Origin: Robiginitomaculum antarcticum DSM 21748
Lineage (GTDB): Bacteria; Pseudomonadota; Alphaproteobacteria; Caulobacterales; Maricaulaceae
Length of the DNA stretch: 64,000 bases
NCBI RefSeq assembly: GCF_000365025.1
Contig: NZ_KB823011.1
Coordinates: 1,260,621 to 1,324,620 of the forward strand
Direction: 5' to 3'
Both the position numbers and the translations under genes were made by a program. The notes under the pieces were generated by a model, which saw only the letters and a program-made list of their open reading frames with translations, was not told the DNA's origin and searched no databases. Of this stretch, positions 18,068 through 26,364 are shown in pieces. Within the stretch, counting starts at the first letter, position 1; each line of letters opens with the position of its first letter.

Positions 18068-18334
18068 ATGAGTGGTGAGATAGATAAGACTGAGCGCCAA
18101 ACCCGTCGGGATGGCGCTATTGTGCAAAAACCGGGCGCTTTGGCTCCGGGGGCTGCACCGGGCAAACTTATCTCGGCTGCGGCAAAACGGGCTCTACGCG
18201 AGGCCGATGCACGCAGACAGGCGGCATATGCCGCTGATCCCGCTCAGGCTTCCAAAGAATATTCCGGACCCAAAGGGGCTGAACCCACGCGCTTTGGCGA
18301 TTGGGAACGCGGCGGAATAGCATACGACTTTTAG
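18068..18334 (+). CDS. DUF1674 / SdhAF4-like protein
   Basis: 88 residues. The C-terminus E-P-T-R-F-G-D-W-E-R-G-G-I-A-Y-D-F is the signature of DUF1674, the bacterial relative of succinate dehydrogenase assembly factor 4. In mitochondria that factor binds flavinylated SdhA and protects it during complex II assembly. The N-terminal half is a flexible, charged and Ala-rich stretch. ATG at 18068 with CGGAG upstream is preferred to a TTG at 18032. Confidence 0.87.
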   Translation: MSGEIDKTERQTRRDGAIVQKPGALAPGAAPGKLISAAAKRALREADARRQAAYAADPAQASKEYSGPKGAEPTRFGDWERGGIAYDF

Positions 18335-18426
18335 TCGGGCGCCCGTCTCCAGCCTTACATTTTAAGGGCCGCCTTTTGCGGTAATGGGGCTTTGCCGCGC
18401 GCAGAGTTGAATTATGGGAGCGCGTT

Positions 18427-19245
18427 ATGCGTTTAAAATATCTAATTTGCTCCGCTATGGGCGGACTGTTTACACTGGCTGGTTCAGGATGCGCGGCTGC
18501 GGGGCCTGCCGGCAGCGATTGCGCCGTCGGTGACCGGTGTAATCCGGGCTATGTCTACAGCAAATCACCCGTACAGACCGCGCCGATGGGCGTACATTAC
18601 GGACAGCCTTATGATCATTTGCGCCGCTCTGAATTTGTACAAACCCCGCAAATTAATGTCACCCGTATCGAGACGCGCGCCGCCATGGCTGAGCTCTCTG
18701 ATGCGCCGTCCCATTACTGGAAAGGCTGCGGCGCCTCCGGACAGGCGATCTGCGCACGGCCTGCGCCGCGCCCGGTCTACAGGCCCGCGCCGCCTCCGCC
18801 ACCTGCCGTTGATTGCAGCGTGCCAACGCGCGTTGTCTGCATCCAAAATGCACCGCAGCCTATCGCCGCGCCCGTTTTCAGGCCTCTGCCTGCCCCCGCG
18901 CCTCATCCAGTCTATACGGCTCCGGTCTCCGGCTCGACAGCTATTAGCGGATCCAGCGTTGTCGCCGTCAATTCCGACGGCACGTCATGGACACAAGCCT
19001 CCGGCCCGACTTCGGTGGACGGCCTCTATGCCTCATCTGTTTTGTGTAAACAGCCTGCGCCCGCTCCGGCCCCGGTGACTACTGTTGTGCAGCAGCATCG
19101 CTTTCAAGTCGTGCGGCCTGTTGTAAATGTTCATTATCCTGTTCCGGCGCCGGGTTGCGCCCCGCCCCCGCGTAACATCGCGCCTGCGCCTTATGGCGCG
19201 ACGCAAAATTCCGGCGGCTATGGCGGAAACGTTTGGACTTATTAA
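18427..19245 (+). CDS. secreted Pro-rich hypothetical protein, paralogue of 19438-19917
   Basis: 272 residues with a signal peptide (about 1-22, ending A-G-S-G-C; a poor lipobox, so lipidation is unsure). The mature chain is rich in Pro, Ala and Cys, with R-P-A-P-R-P-V-Y-R-P-A-P-like stretches and Cys pairs. Near the C-terminus F-Q-V-V-R-P-V-V-N-V-H-Y-P-V (226-239) is shared with the next gene. No catalytic motif is seen. Probably a structural or cell-surface protein of lineage-restricted type. Confidence 0.7.
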   Translation: MRLKYLICSAMGGLFTLAGSGCAAAGPAGSDCAVGDRCNPGYVYSKSPVQTAPMGVHYGQPYDHLRRSEFVQTPQINVTRIETRAAMAELSDAPSHYWKGCGASGQAICARPAPRPVYRPAPPPPPAVDCSVPTRVVCIQNAPQPIAAPVFRPLPAPAPHPVYTAPVSGSTAISGSSVVAVNSDGTSWTQASGPTSVDGLYASSVLCKQPAPAPAPVTTVVQQHRFQVVRPVVNVHYPVPAPGCAPPPRNIAPAPYGATQNSGGYGGNVWTY

Positions 19246-19288
19246 AAATGTGGGGGGAGCCCGGCCGCGAGACGTCGCCGGGCCAATG

Positions 19289-19331
19289 AAAACCGCCGCA
19301 GCGCAATGTGGGAAGGCGCTGCGGCGGTTTT
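19289..19331. terminator. strong 16-bp hairpin between the two secreted paralogues
   Basis: AAAACCGCCGCAGCGC at 19289-19304 pairs perfectly with 19316-19331 around an 11-base loop. Because the stem begins with A4 and ends with T4, it can work as an intrinsic terminator in either direction. It separates the transcript of the first secreted gene from that of the second. Confidence 0.8.
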
Positions 19332-19437
19332 ATAAGCCGGGCTATAATGCATTAGATTTTCGCCCGTCAGGAGTCTGCGCTCGACGCGCGGCGTCCGTCA
19401 TATAAATATTGTCTGCGATATGGTTAGAGGTAATGAC

Positions 19438-19917
19438 ATGATAAAAACTGAAACTGGGTTAGGCGCATTGTCAGCTATAGTTATATCTCTGGCGGCGGCA
19501 TTCGTCATAGCGGCGCCCGCTTCGGCAACGCCTAATTGCGCCTCGCCCGAAGGCTGCACGTCATGGACATCCGTCGGGACAAATTATGGCACATCCTATT
19601 CAAACCAGCGCGCTGCACCACCCGTTACGACATATAACAGCTATCCGGCGCAGCGCTTCGCGCTCTCAAGCCAGAATAGCTATCAAAATGTTAGCGCGCC
19701 AAGCGCCAATATGGTGCGGGTCCCGTGTCCTTATACAGTCGATGTTCCGACAGGCGGCCGCGTTCTGGATTGCTACGCCATATCACGTCCGCGCAAGGTT
19801 GTGCGCCAATATCAGCGCGCCTATCAGGTCGTGCGGCCTATAATTTACGTGCATTATCCCGTGCTTGTCCCGCCGCCCGTCTATTGCGGCGCGCCGGTTT
19901 ATAACGGGTGTCGGTAA
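19438..19917 (+). CDS. secreted hypothetical protein with Q-V-V-R-P motif
   Basis: 159 residues from an ATG preceded by GAGGT; the longer frame from 19420 lacks a comparable site. A signal peptide is cleaved after A-S-A near residue 30. The mature chain has Cys pairs (34/40, 97/112, 150/158), many Tyr, Ser and Asn residues, and Y-Q-V-V-R-P-I-I-Y-V-H-Y-P-V at 129-142, which matches the C-terminal motif of the upstream paralogue. T-S-W-T near the N-terminus is also common to both. Function unknown; envelope or extracellular location likely. Confidence 0.7.
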   Translation: MIKTETGLGALSAIVISLAAAFVIAAPASATPNCASPEGCTSWTSVGTNYGTSYSNQRAAPPVTTYNSYPAQRFALSSQNSYQNVSAPSANMVRVPCPYTVDVPTGGRVLDCYAISRPRKVVRQYQRAYQVVRPIIYVHYPVLVPPPVYCGAPVYNGCR

Positions 19918-19931
19918 GGCTCCCTACAAAG

Positions 19932-20627
19932 TCAGGAGCCCCCGCGCATATTGGCGGTAATCGCGATCGCCGCTGCCCGCGGGTCGCGGGCGGCGTTGAT
20001 GGGGCGGCCTACCACGATATGGCTGGCACCATTCTTAATCGCGTCAAAAGGCGTGGCAACGCGTTTCTGATCGCCTTTATCGCCGCCCGGCATACGCACG
20101 CCCGGCGTCACAATTAAAAAATCATCCGGCACGATTTTACGCGCGGCGGCCGCCTCCAGCGGGCTGCTGACAATGCCGTCCACGCCCGCGTCGAGTGCTT
20201 GCTGCGTGCGGCGCATGACCAGGGACTGCGCATCGTCGGTATAGCCAATGGCTTCGAGGGCGGGCTTATTCAGCGAGGTGAGAACGGTCACGCCAATAAC
20301 GCGAAGGCCGCTGCCCGCTTTGCCGCGCGCTGCTGCGGCCATAACATCGGGTCGGGCATGAACGGTCAGGATGTCCGCGCCCAATCCCGCGACAGAGCGC
20401 ACAGCTTTTTCAACCGTGGCGTCAATATCGTGAAATTTAAAATCCAGAAAAACATGTTTGCCCTGATCAATCAACTCGCGGGCCAGATCCATGCCGCCAA
20501 TTGGCAAAAGCTGCAGACCAATTTTATAACTGATGACGGCATCGCCAATCGCCGCAGTCAATGCGCGCGCCTCCTCAACGCCGGGCAAATCAAGCGCCAC
20601 ATAAAGGCGCGGGTCCGCCCTTGTCAT
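19932..20627 (-). CDS. pyrF: orotidine 5'-phosphate decarboxylase
   Basis: 231 residues, the last step of de novo UMP synthesis. Motifs: L-Y-V-A-L-D-L-P at the start, S-Y-K-I-G-L-Q-L, the catalytic F-L-D-F-K-F-H-D-I-D, and T-P-G-V-R-M-P with G-R-P-I-N-A near the end. I chose ATG at 20627, just after the stop of the upstream SDR; a GTG at 20657 inside that gene is possible. Confidence 0.95.
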   Translation of the reverse strand: MTRADPRLYVALDLPGVEEARALTAAIGDAVISYKIGLQLLPIGGMDLARELIDQGKHVFLDFKFHDIDATVEKAVRSVAGLGADILTVHARPDVMAAAARGKAGSGLRVIGVTVLTSLNKPALEAIGYTDDAQSLVMRRTQQALDAGVDGIVSSPLEAAAARKIVPDDFLIVTPGVRMPGGDKGDQKRVATPFDAIKNGASHIVVGRPINAARDPRAAAIAITANMRGGS

Positions 20628-20643
20628 GTCAGCCCGCAGCGTA

Positions 20644-21450
20644 TCAGGCGTCGTCACGGCGAAACTTTTCTGACTGTTTGCGCATAAGAGACAGCGCCAG
20701 ACTTTCGGGCAGGATTTTAGCCAGCGCCGCAATGGTCTTGTTCGCCCCGCCTGTCACATGCACGGCTTTGCCCCGTTCGCAAGCAGCATAGGCGGCGGCG
20801 GTGACCTCCTCGGCTTCCTGCCACATCCAGCTTGGCATTTTAGAGACCGCGCCGCGCGTGCCATTGACGTCATGAAATTCGCTATAGGTGAAGCCCGGGC
20901 ACAGCGCGCAAACATTAATGCCGTCTTCGCCCATTTCCAGATTCAGGCTCTGGGAGAATTTAATCAAAAAGCTTTTAATCGCCGCATAGGTTGTGTGACC
21001 GCGGCTGCCCGGTAAATGACCGGCTAACGACGCGACATTGATAATGCGGCCAAATCCGTCAGCCTTCATATCCGGCAAGACGCGATGCACCAGCTCGCAT
21101 GGGCCGTTCAGCATGAGATCCAGGCTGGCGCGGTGGGCGTCCCAGTCCTGATCGTGATACCGTCCGGGCAGGCCATAACCGGCATTATTAATCAGGCCGT
21201 GAATTTTGCGGCCCTTGGCGTGAACGCGCGCGATAAGCTGTTCATTTTCGGTGCGGTCTGATAAATCCGCCGGAAGGATTATAGATGTGCAGTCATGCTG
21301 CGCCTTGAGGGTTTCGGCCAGCGCGACCATCGGCTCTTCACGCCGCGCGACGAGAGCCAGATCCCAGCCATTGGCCGCGTAAATACGGGCTAATGCGGCG
21401 CCGATACCGGCCGAGGCTCCGGTAATTAAAATAAGAGGACGTTGGGTCAT
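20644..21450 (-). CDS. SDR family oxidoreductase
   Basis: 268 residues of classical short-chain dehydrogenase: T-G-A-S-A-G-I-G nucleotide motif, N-N-A-G-Y-G, and an S/Y-x-x-x-K pair in V-A-S-L-A-G then Y-A-A-I-K. The C-terminal helical extension resembles short-chain dehydrogenases acting on lipid or ketone substrates (DltE/YbbO-like), but the substrate cannot be named. It overlaps or closely precedes pyrF. Confidence 0.88.
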   Translation of the reverse strand: MTQRPLILITGASAGIGAALARIYAANGWDLALVARREEPMVALAETLKAQHDCTSIILPADLSDRTENEQLIARVHAKGRKIHGLINNAGYGLPGRYHDQDWDAHRASLDLMLNGPCELVHRVLPDMKADGFGRIINVASLAGHLPGSRGHTTYAAIKSFLIKFSQSLNLEMGEDGINVCALCPGFTYSEFHDVNGTRGAVSKMPSWMWQEAEEVTAAAYAACERGKAVHVTGGANKTIAALAKILPESLALSLMRKQSEKFRRDDA

Positions 21451-21506
21451 ATGCGCTCCGTTTATATGTCGTAACTCAAAATGCCCTATGGCGAGAAACG
21501 TCTAAT

Positions 21507-22151
21507 CTAATGACAATCATGGCTTGAGGATATTTCGCCGGTGACAAGCTCGCGCCGCGCCTGCTTGATGATAGAATAAGAGCTTTTCAAAAATAATGAG
21601 GCCAGCAAGATCGCCACCACCAGATCAGGCCATGCCGCGCCGGATACAAAGACCATAATGCCGGCGATTATAACCCCTACATTTCCGATCGCGTCATTGC
21701 GCGAGCACAGCCAGACTGAGCGGATATTGGCATCGCCATCGCGCCATCGCATCAATATGACCAGACTCAGGAGATTGGCAGCCAGCGCAACCGCGCCGAC
21801 AAGGCCCATAATTTGCGGGGCGGGGACGCCTCCGGCGAAGAATTTCCAAAATGTTGTGCCTAAAACGATTAGCGCGATAATAGCTAGCGACACGCCTTTG
21901 AACATGGCGGCTTTGGACCGCGTCGCCAGCGGCGCGCCGATAACGGCCAAACTTATGCCATAAGTTGCCGTATCGCTTCCGAAATCCAGCGCGTCAGCCA
22001 GCAAAGCCTGTGAGCCAATTTGGATACCGATAATAATCTCGGCAATAAACATAATGCCGTTAATAGCGATCACTATAAGCAAGGCGCGTTTATAGGCCGG
22101 GGACATGCCCGTAAATGTACTCGTATGTGACGTGCCGCAGGATTCGCTCAT
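21507..22151 (-). CDS. cation transporter (CDF-like, short form)
   Basis: 214 residues, about six transmembrane helices. A-L-L-A-D-A-L-D-F-G-S-D in helix 2 and N-D-A-I-G-N in helix 5 match the metal-coordinating D/H-x3-D sites of cation diffusion facilitators, which expel zinc, cobalt or similar ions using proton exchange. The usual C-terminal cytoplasmic domain is missing, as in the short 'cation transporter' group. The His/Cys-containing ends (S-C-G-T-S-H, S-S-H-D-C-H) may bind metal. Confidence 0.82.
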   Translation of the reverse strand: MSESCGTSHTSTFTGMSPAYKRALLIVIAINGIMFIAEIIIGIQIGSQALLADALDFGSDTATYGISLAVIGAPLATRSKAAMFKGVSLAIIALIVLGTTFWKFFAGGVPAPQIMGLVGAVALAANLLSLVILMRWRDGDANIRSVWLCSRNDAIGNVGVIIAGIMVFVSGAAWPDLVVAILLASLFLKSSYSIIKQARRELVTGEISSSHDCH

Positions 22152-22183
22152 AGGGACTGCCTAACATGCATATTGCCGCGCGC

Positions 22184-22867
22184 CTATTGCGCGGTGAAGG
22201 TAAAATAATGCGGAATGCGCCCTTCGCGGGTCGCTTTTTTCTGATAGCGCGTTCCGGGCCAGCCCGTATAGGGTGTTAGGAAATCCGCCTTGCTATCAGG
22301 CGAAAAGCCAAACCCGCTATGGGCGTCGATACGGGTCAGCGTCCAATCGACATAATCGAGAATATCGCTGGCAAAACACAAAAATCCGCCCGGCTTAATC
22401 AAGCCGTGAATTTGCGTGATAAACTCCTTGGACATGATCCGGCGCTTATTATGCCGTGATTTGGGCCAAGGGTCGGGGAAAAGTATATACATACCGTCCA
22501 GACTGTGACGGCCCATAGCGGGAAAAAGATCGCGGACATCTCCGTGATAAAGCCGGATATTGTCGAGACCGCCGCGGTCAATGCCGGCGCAGGCCTTGGC
22601 CACACCGTTTAAAAACGGCTCCGCGCCGATATAAGCATTGCGCGGATTTTCCGAAGCGCGGTGCAATATATGTTCGGCCGCCCCGAAGCCGATCTCGAGA
22701 TAGCGCGAGTCAAATTGCTCCAGCCCGTACAGAGGGGCGTCAACGCTCACGCTGATGTCGGGCAGAAGCGTCTCGATCAACCCGCTTTGATAAGCGGAGA
22801 GCGGTTTGCCTTTGGCGCGGCCATAAAGGCGGTTTGCGGTATCAGGAATTTGGGCAAGTGCAGACAT
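22184..22867 (-). CDS. trmB: tRNA (guanine-N7-)-methyltransferase
   Basis: 227 residues. E-I-G-F-G-A-A-E-H-I (SAM motif I), L-F-P-D-P-W-P-K-S-R-H-N-K-R-R (family signature) and T-x-Y-x-x-R/K near the C-terminus are clear. It makes m7G46 in the tRNA variable loop. In many alphaproteobacteria it follows the XRE gene and metK downstream of lnt; metK is absent here. Confidence 0.95.
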   Translation of the reverse strand: MSALAQIPDTANRLYGRAKGKPLSAYQSGLIETLLPDISVSVDAPLYGLEQFDSRYLEIGFGAAEHILHRASENPRNAYIGAEPFLNGVAKACAGIDRGGLDNIRLYHGDVRDLFPAMGRHSLDGMYILFPDPWPKSRHNKRRIMSKEFITQIHGLIKPGGFLCFASDILDYVDWTLTRIDAHSGFGFSPDSKADFLTPYTGWPGTRYQKKATREGRIPHYFTFTAQ

Positions 22868-22915
22868 ACGGGTCCGTTAATCTAAACCGGGCATCAAATA
22901 AACAGACGTCAGACT

Positions 22916-23335
22916 TTATTTATCATCATCTTCGGATAGAGAGCGGGCCAATTCCAAAATCCGGCGGCGCACGGCGCGGCTTTTAATTTTGGACACCGCC
23001 ATAGCCAGGGCAACGCCGTCGGTTGATTTTATAAAATCATAGACAATCGGCATTTGCTCATCTTCAGCAAAATTCATATCACCTTCATTGCCGCCCAAGC
23101 CTTCGAAGAAATATTGCACAGGAACATCCATAACCTGCGCCATTTTAAACAGACGGCTGGCACCGACGCGGTTTGTCCCGCGCTCATATTTTTGAACTTG
23201 CTGAAAGGTGACGCCCAGAGCATCGCCGAGTTTTTCCTGGCTGAATTTAAGAACTTTGCGGCGGATACGCACACGGGATCCGACGTGAACATCGACGGGA
23301 TTGGCTGAACGCGGGGCGTGTGGTGATTTTTTCAT
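22916..23335 (-). CDS. XRE-family transcriptional regulator (PraR/SinR-like)
   Basis: 139 residues. V-D-V-H-V-G-S-R-V-R-I-R-R at the start and the helix-turn-helix (F-S-Q-E-K-L-G-D-A-L-G-V-T-F-Q-Q-V-Q-K-Y-E-R-G) match the conserved alphaproteobacterial XRE group that includes PraR/PhrR-like proteins, long associated with the lnt-trmB neighbourhood. The C-terminal half is helical and likely dimerises. It is separated from lnt by a 200-base AT-rich gap with repeated elements (23461-23520), so it has its own promoter. Confidence 0.9.
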   Translation of the reverse strand: MKKSPHAPRSANPVDVHVGSRVRIRRKVLKFSQEKLGDALGVTFQQVQKYERGTNRVGASRLFKMAQVMDVPVQYFFEGLGGNEGDMNFAEDEQMPIVYDFIKSTDGVALAMAVSKIKSRAVRRRILELARSLSEDDDK

Positions 23336-23460
23336 ATCGATCTTCTAAATGCTGAGTGATCTCTGCGGGGCGCAATATGTATGTGGCAGACATAAATTGC
23401 TGGGTTCAAAACAGAGAACTTTTGTAGAGCAAAAACGTTCCGAACATCACTCATATGCTT

Positions 23461-23520
23461 AACCTAAGTAAACGAAAATGCAAGCTCTGAACTATCAGTA
23501 TATACTAAACCTAATGAAAC
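23461..23520. repeat. two imperfect direct repeats upstream of the XRE gene
   Basis: AACCTAAGTAAAC at 23461-23473 and AACCTAATGAAAC at 23508-23520 match at 11 of 13 bases and start 47 bases apart. They lie in the gap between lnt and the XRE regulator and could be binding sites for that regulator, though chance in AT-rich DNA is possible. Confidence 0.3.
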
Positions 23521-23535
23521 TTAAATATAAATGGC

Positions 23536-25002
23536 TCATAAAGGAGCGGGTAAAACAGTATCAATTACAGTTAATGCATAAGGCGATGTGTCATTTAACC
23601 GGCGTCCCAAGGGATCAATAACGCCTGACACACCATTAGACGCGCTGCGCACCACCGGAAGTCCGGTCTCAATCGCCCGGTATCGCACCTGATTTAAATG
23701 CTGCCACGGTCCTGTCGAGCGGCCATACCAGGCGTCGTTAGAAATATTGAGAATATAGTCAGGTTGCGGCTCAGTCGATAAATCCGTGAAGCCCGGAAAA
23801 ATAATCTCATAGCAGATCTGCGCGCTGGCGGGCGGAAGGCCGGGCGGGGCGAACAGTCCTGTCTCGCCTTTTGTGAAGCTGGCCACGGCGGCGGATAAGG
23901 TCGGCATATCGAGTTTTTCAATTAACCCGCCGCCCGGAAAATATTCGCCGAAAGGCACAAGCCTGCGCTTGTCATAAAGCGCGCTCAGGCCGGCAGAGCC
24001 GTCAGCGCCAACTGTAATGGCGGCCATGGAATTGTAATAGCGTCCCTCAAGGTCGCGCCGGGTGACGCCAAGTACTAATGTCTGTCCCGGACGCAGGGCC
24101 GATACAATCGCGTCCATGACCTCACGGCGTTCCAGCACCAATCCCGGGATCGCGCCTTCGGGCCAAATAATTACGTCGATCGTATCCAAACCTGCGCTGC
24201 GCGTAAGTTCAGTATAGCGCGTCACGATCTCATTATAATACTCCGGATCAAATTTGCGGGTTTGGTCGATTGCGGCCTGCACGACACGAATATTTAAATC
24301 CGTCATCTCAACATCACTATGAGTGTTAAGGCGCATATGGCCCCACACAAATAGTCCGGCAAAAACCGCGAGACACACTGTCGGGGCGACGAAGTGTTTG
24401 CGAGTGTCAATGAGCGCCGGGCCAAAGGCCGCGCCCAGCAATAGGGTCAGCAGAGTGAGGCCGTAAATCCCGAACAGGCTCGCGCTTTGGGATATGGGGT
24501 TTCCGCCTTCGAAAATATATCCCGGCAGATTCCACGGAAAGCCCGTCAGAATATGTCCGCGCAGCCATTCCGCAGCCCCTATAACCACCGCAAATATGAG
24601 CGCGCTCACCCCAAGATGTGTAACGCGAAGACGGGCATATAAGGACGCAGCGAAAGCCCAGAATAAAGATAGTAAGGCCGGCAGAACCACAACACAAAGC
24701 GGCATGATCCACACATAAACTCCGCCGCGCACTAAAAATGCGCTACCGATCCAGTATAGCCCGGCCAGAAAATAGCCAAAAGCAAAGGCCCATCCGCTCC
24801 AGAACACAGCGCGTTTTGGGCGATCATCCCAGCGGCTCACCGCGTCAATGCGAATCCAAAACAGAGCAAAACTCAGGATAAATGCGGGGGCGATGAAAAA
24901 CGGTGCGTGACCTAAAACGCTGATGGCGCCCAGCAAGATAAGCAAAAAGAACGGCCCGCGCCCGCGCGCCGTCTGCCACCTCGTCAGCGCCCCCTGAAAC
25001 AT
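23536..25002 (-). CDS. lnt: apolipoprotein N-acyltransferase
   Basis: 488 residues. Several N-terminal transmembrane helices precede a periplasmic nitrilase domain with the Glu-Lys-Cys triad: W-P-E-G-A-I-P-G, Y-D-K-R-R-L-V-P-F-G-E-Y and Q-I-C-Y-E-I-I-F-P-G. It adds the third acyl chain to mature lipoproteins in the inner membrane. Its start is 2 bases after the CorC-like gene, consistent with the conserved operon. Confidence 0.95.
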   Translation of the reverse strand: MFQGALTRWQTARGRGPFFLLILLGAISVLGHAPFFIAPAFILSFALFWIRIDAVSRWDDRPKRAVFWSGWAFAFGYFLAGLYWIGSAFLVRGGVYVWIMPLCVVVLPALLSLFWAFAASLYARLRVTHLGVSALIFAVVIGAAEWLRGHILTGFPWNLPGYIFEGGNPISQSASLFGIYGLTLLTLLLGAAFGPALIDTRKHFVAPTVCLAVFAGLFVWGHMRLNTHSDVEMTDLNIRVVQAAIDQTRKFDPEYYNEIVTRYTELTRSAGLDTIDVIIWPEGAIPGLVLERREVMDAIVSALRPGQTLVLGVTRRDLEGRYYNSMAAITVGADGSAGLSALYDKRRLVPFGEYFPGGGLIEKLDMPTLSAAVASFTKGETGLFAPPGLPPASAQICYEIIFPGFTDLSTEPQPDYILNISNDAWYGRSTGPWQHLNQVRYRAIETGLPVVRSASNGVSGVIDPLGRRLNDTSPYALTVIDTVLPAPL

Positions 25003-25004
25003 AA

Positions 25005-25886
25005 TTATTCGGCGGGCCGGGTCGGCCGTACGCGCAGGCGTTTGACGCGCCGCGGATCGGCATCAAGAACTTCAAATTCAATGCCGTAAGGATGGGCGAT
25101 AACTTCGCCGCGCTCGGGCACGCGTCCGGCCATGGTAAAGACCAGACCGCCCAGCGTATCAACATCATCTTCCTGCTCATCTGTGGCGATTTCGCGTCCG
25201 AATTTATCTTCAAAATCCGTAATAGCCGCGCGGGCTTCGACGTCCCAGACTGCGCCCATATTGGTTTCGCCAATACAGATCATTTCCGGCTCGCCGTCGC
25301 TATGCTCGTCTTCGATATCGCCGACAATTTGCTCCATCAAATCTTCGAGTGTGACGAGGCCGTCCGTGCCGCCATATTCATCCACGACTATGGCCATATG
25401 CACACGTTTGGCCTGCATCCGGCGCAGCAAATCCTGCGCCAGCATGGAGGGCGGGACATAAAGGACAGGCCGTTTAATAGATTTCAGGATTTTGCGCTCA
25501 GGATAAGTCTTGGCTGTTCGCCCGCGGGCATTAAACGCCAGATAAGGCAGCAAATCTTTGATATGCACCATGCCTGTTGGCTCGTCGAGATTTTCCCGAA
25601 ACACCGGGAGCCGTGAATGGGAGGCCGTGGTAAAGGCAGCGGTTAAATCCTTCAGGCCTGTATTTTGCTCTACAGCGATAATATCGGCGCGCGGAACCAT
25701 AACATCGTCGACGCGAAGGACATGGAACTGCTCCGCGGCATATATCATATTTTTCTGTGAGGCGGCGCCAACGGATTCAGGCGCGTCGCTTATTGCGGCG
25801 CGAGGCCCCAATAGCCGCGAAAAGAACCGTTTATCAGTCTCTTTTCCGGCTTCTGGCGACATTTGCGGCGCGTCAATGTCAGACAT
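25005..25886 (-). CDS. CBS-domain CorC/TlyC-like protein
   Basis: 293 residues: a tandem CBS pair (D-D-V-M-V-P-R-A-D-I-I-A-V-E then V-D-E-Y-G-G-T-D-G-L-V-T-L-E-D-L) and a C-terminal CorC_HlyC domain. There is no membrane domain, as in CorC. Members have been linked to magnesium and cobalt efflux and, in older annotation, haemolysin. ATG at 25886 has AGGA upstream and overlaps the ybeY stop; the longer frame from 25898 is less likely. Confidence 0.9.
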   Translation of the reverse strand: MSDIDAPQMSPEAGKETDKRFFSRLLGPRAAISDAPESVGAASQKNMIYAAEQFHVLRVDDVMVPRADIIAVEQNTGLKDLTAAFTTASHSRLPVFRENLDEPTGMVHIKDLLPYLAFNARGRTAKTYPERKILKSIKRPVLYVPPSMLAQDLLRRMQAKRVHMAIVVDEYGGTDGLVTLEDLMEQIVGDIEDEHSDGEPEMICIGETNMGAVWDVEARAAITDFEDKFGREIATDEQEDDVDTLGGLVFTMAGRVPERGEVIAHPYGIEFEVLDADPRRVKRLRVRPTRPAE

Positions 25887-26364
25887 AGTTTTCCTCATAG
25901 GGGTTAGCCAAACCCAAATGGGTCATGGCCTTGGTCTCGAGCCCTTCCATAATGTTGGCGGCTTCGTCTGTATCGTGGTCATATCCCGATAAATGTAAAT
26001 ATCCGTGAATAATTAAATGAGTCAAATGCTCGCCGGCGCTAATGCCTTTGTTTTGTGCCTGCTTCGCAACGGTCTCGCGGGCCAGGGCGATATCGCCTAG
26101 AATATATCCGTCATCATAGGCCGGGCCGGTTGCCGGAAAGGACAGCACATTGGTCGGCTTATCCTGACCGCGATAGTCACGGTTTAATGTCCGGACTTGA
26201 CAGTCGCTCATCAAGGCTATGGACAGCTCCGCTCTCGGCGCGCGGCCCAAAACATCACAGGCGGCCTGAACCGCGCCGGCAATACGCGGGACGTAATCCG
26301 GGACAAACGCCGTCCATTTCGGGTCAGAGACAGCAATATCGATTAAATCTGAGAGGGTGGGCAT
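25879..26364 (-). CDS. ybeY: endoribonuclease YbeY
   Basis: 161 residues. The zinc site H120-x3-H124-x5-H130 lies in H-G-Y-L-H-L-S-G-Y-D-H-D, and N-x-x-Y-R-x-x-D-K-P-T-N-V-L-S-F-P is the family signature. YbeY takes part in 16S rRNA 3' maturation and ribosome quality control. It overlaps phoH by one base (TAATG) and the CorC-like gene by eight. Confidence 0.96.
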   Translation of the reverse strand: MPTLSDLIDIAVSDPKWTAFVPDYVPRIAGAVQAACDVLGRAPRAELSIALMSDCQVRTLNRDYRGQDKPTNVLSFPATGPAYDDGYILGDIALARETVAKQAQNKGISAGEHLTHLIIHGYLHLSGYDHDTDEAANIMEGLETKAMTHLGLANPYEENYV

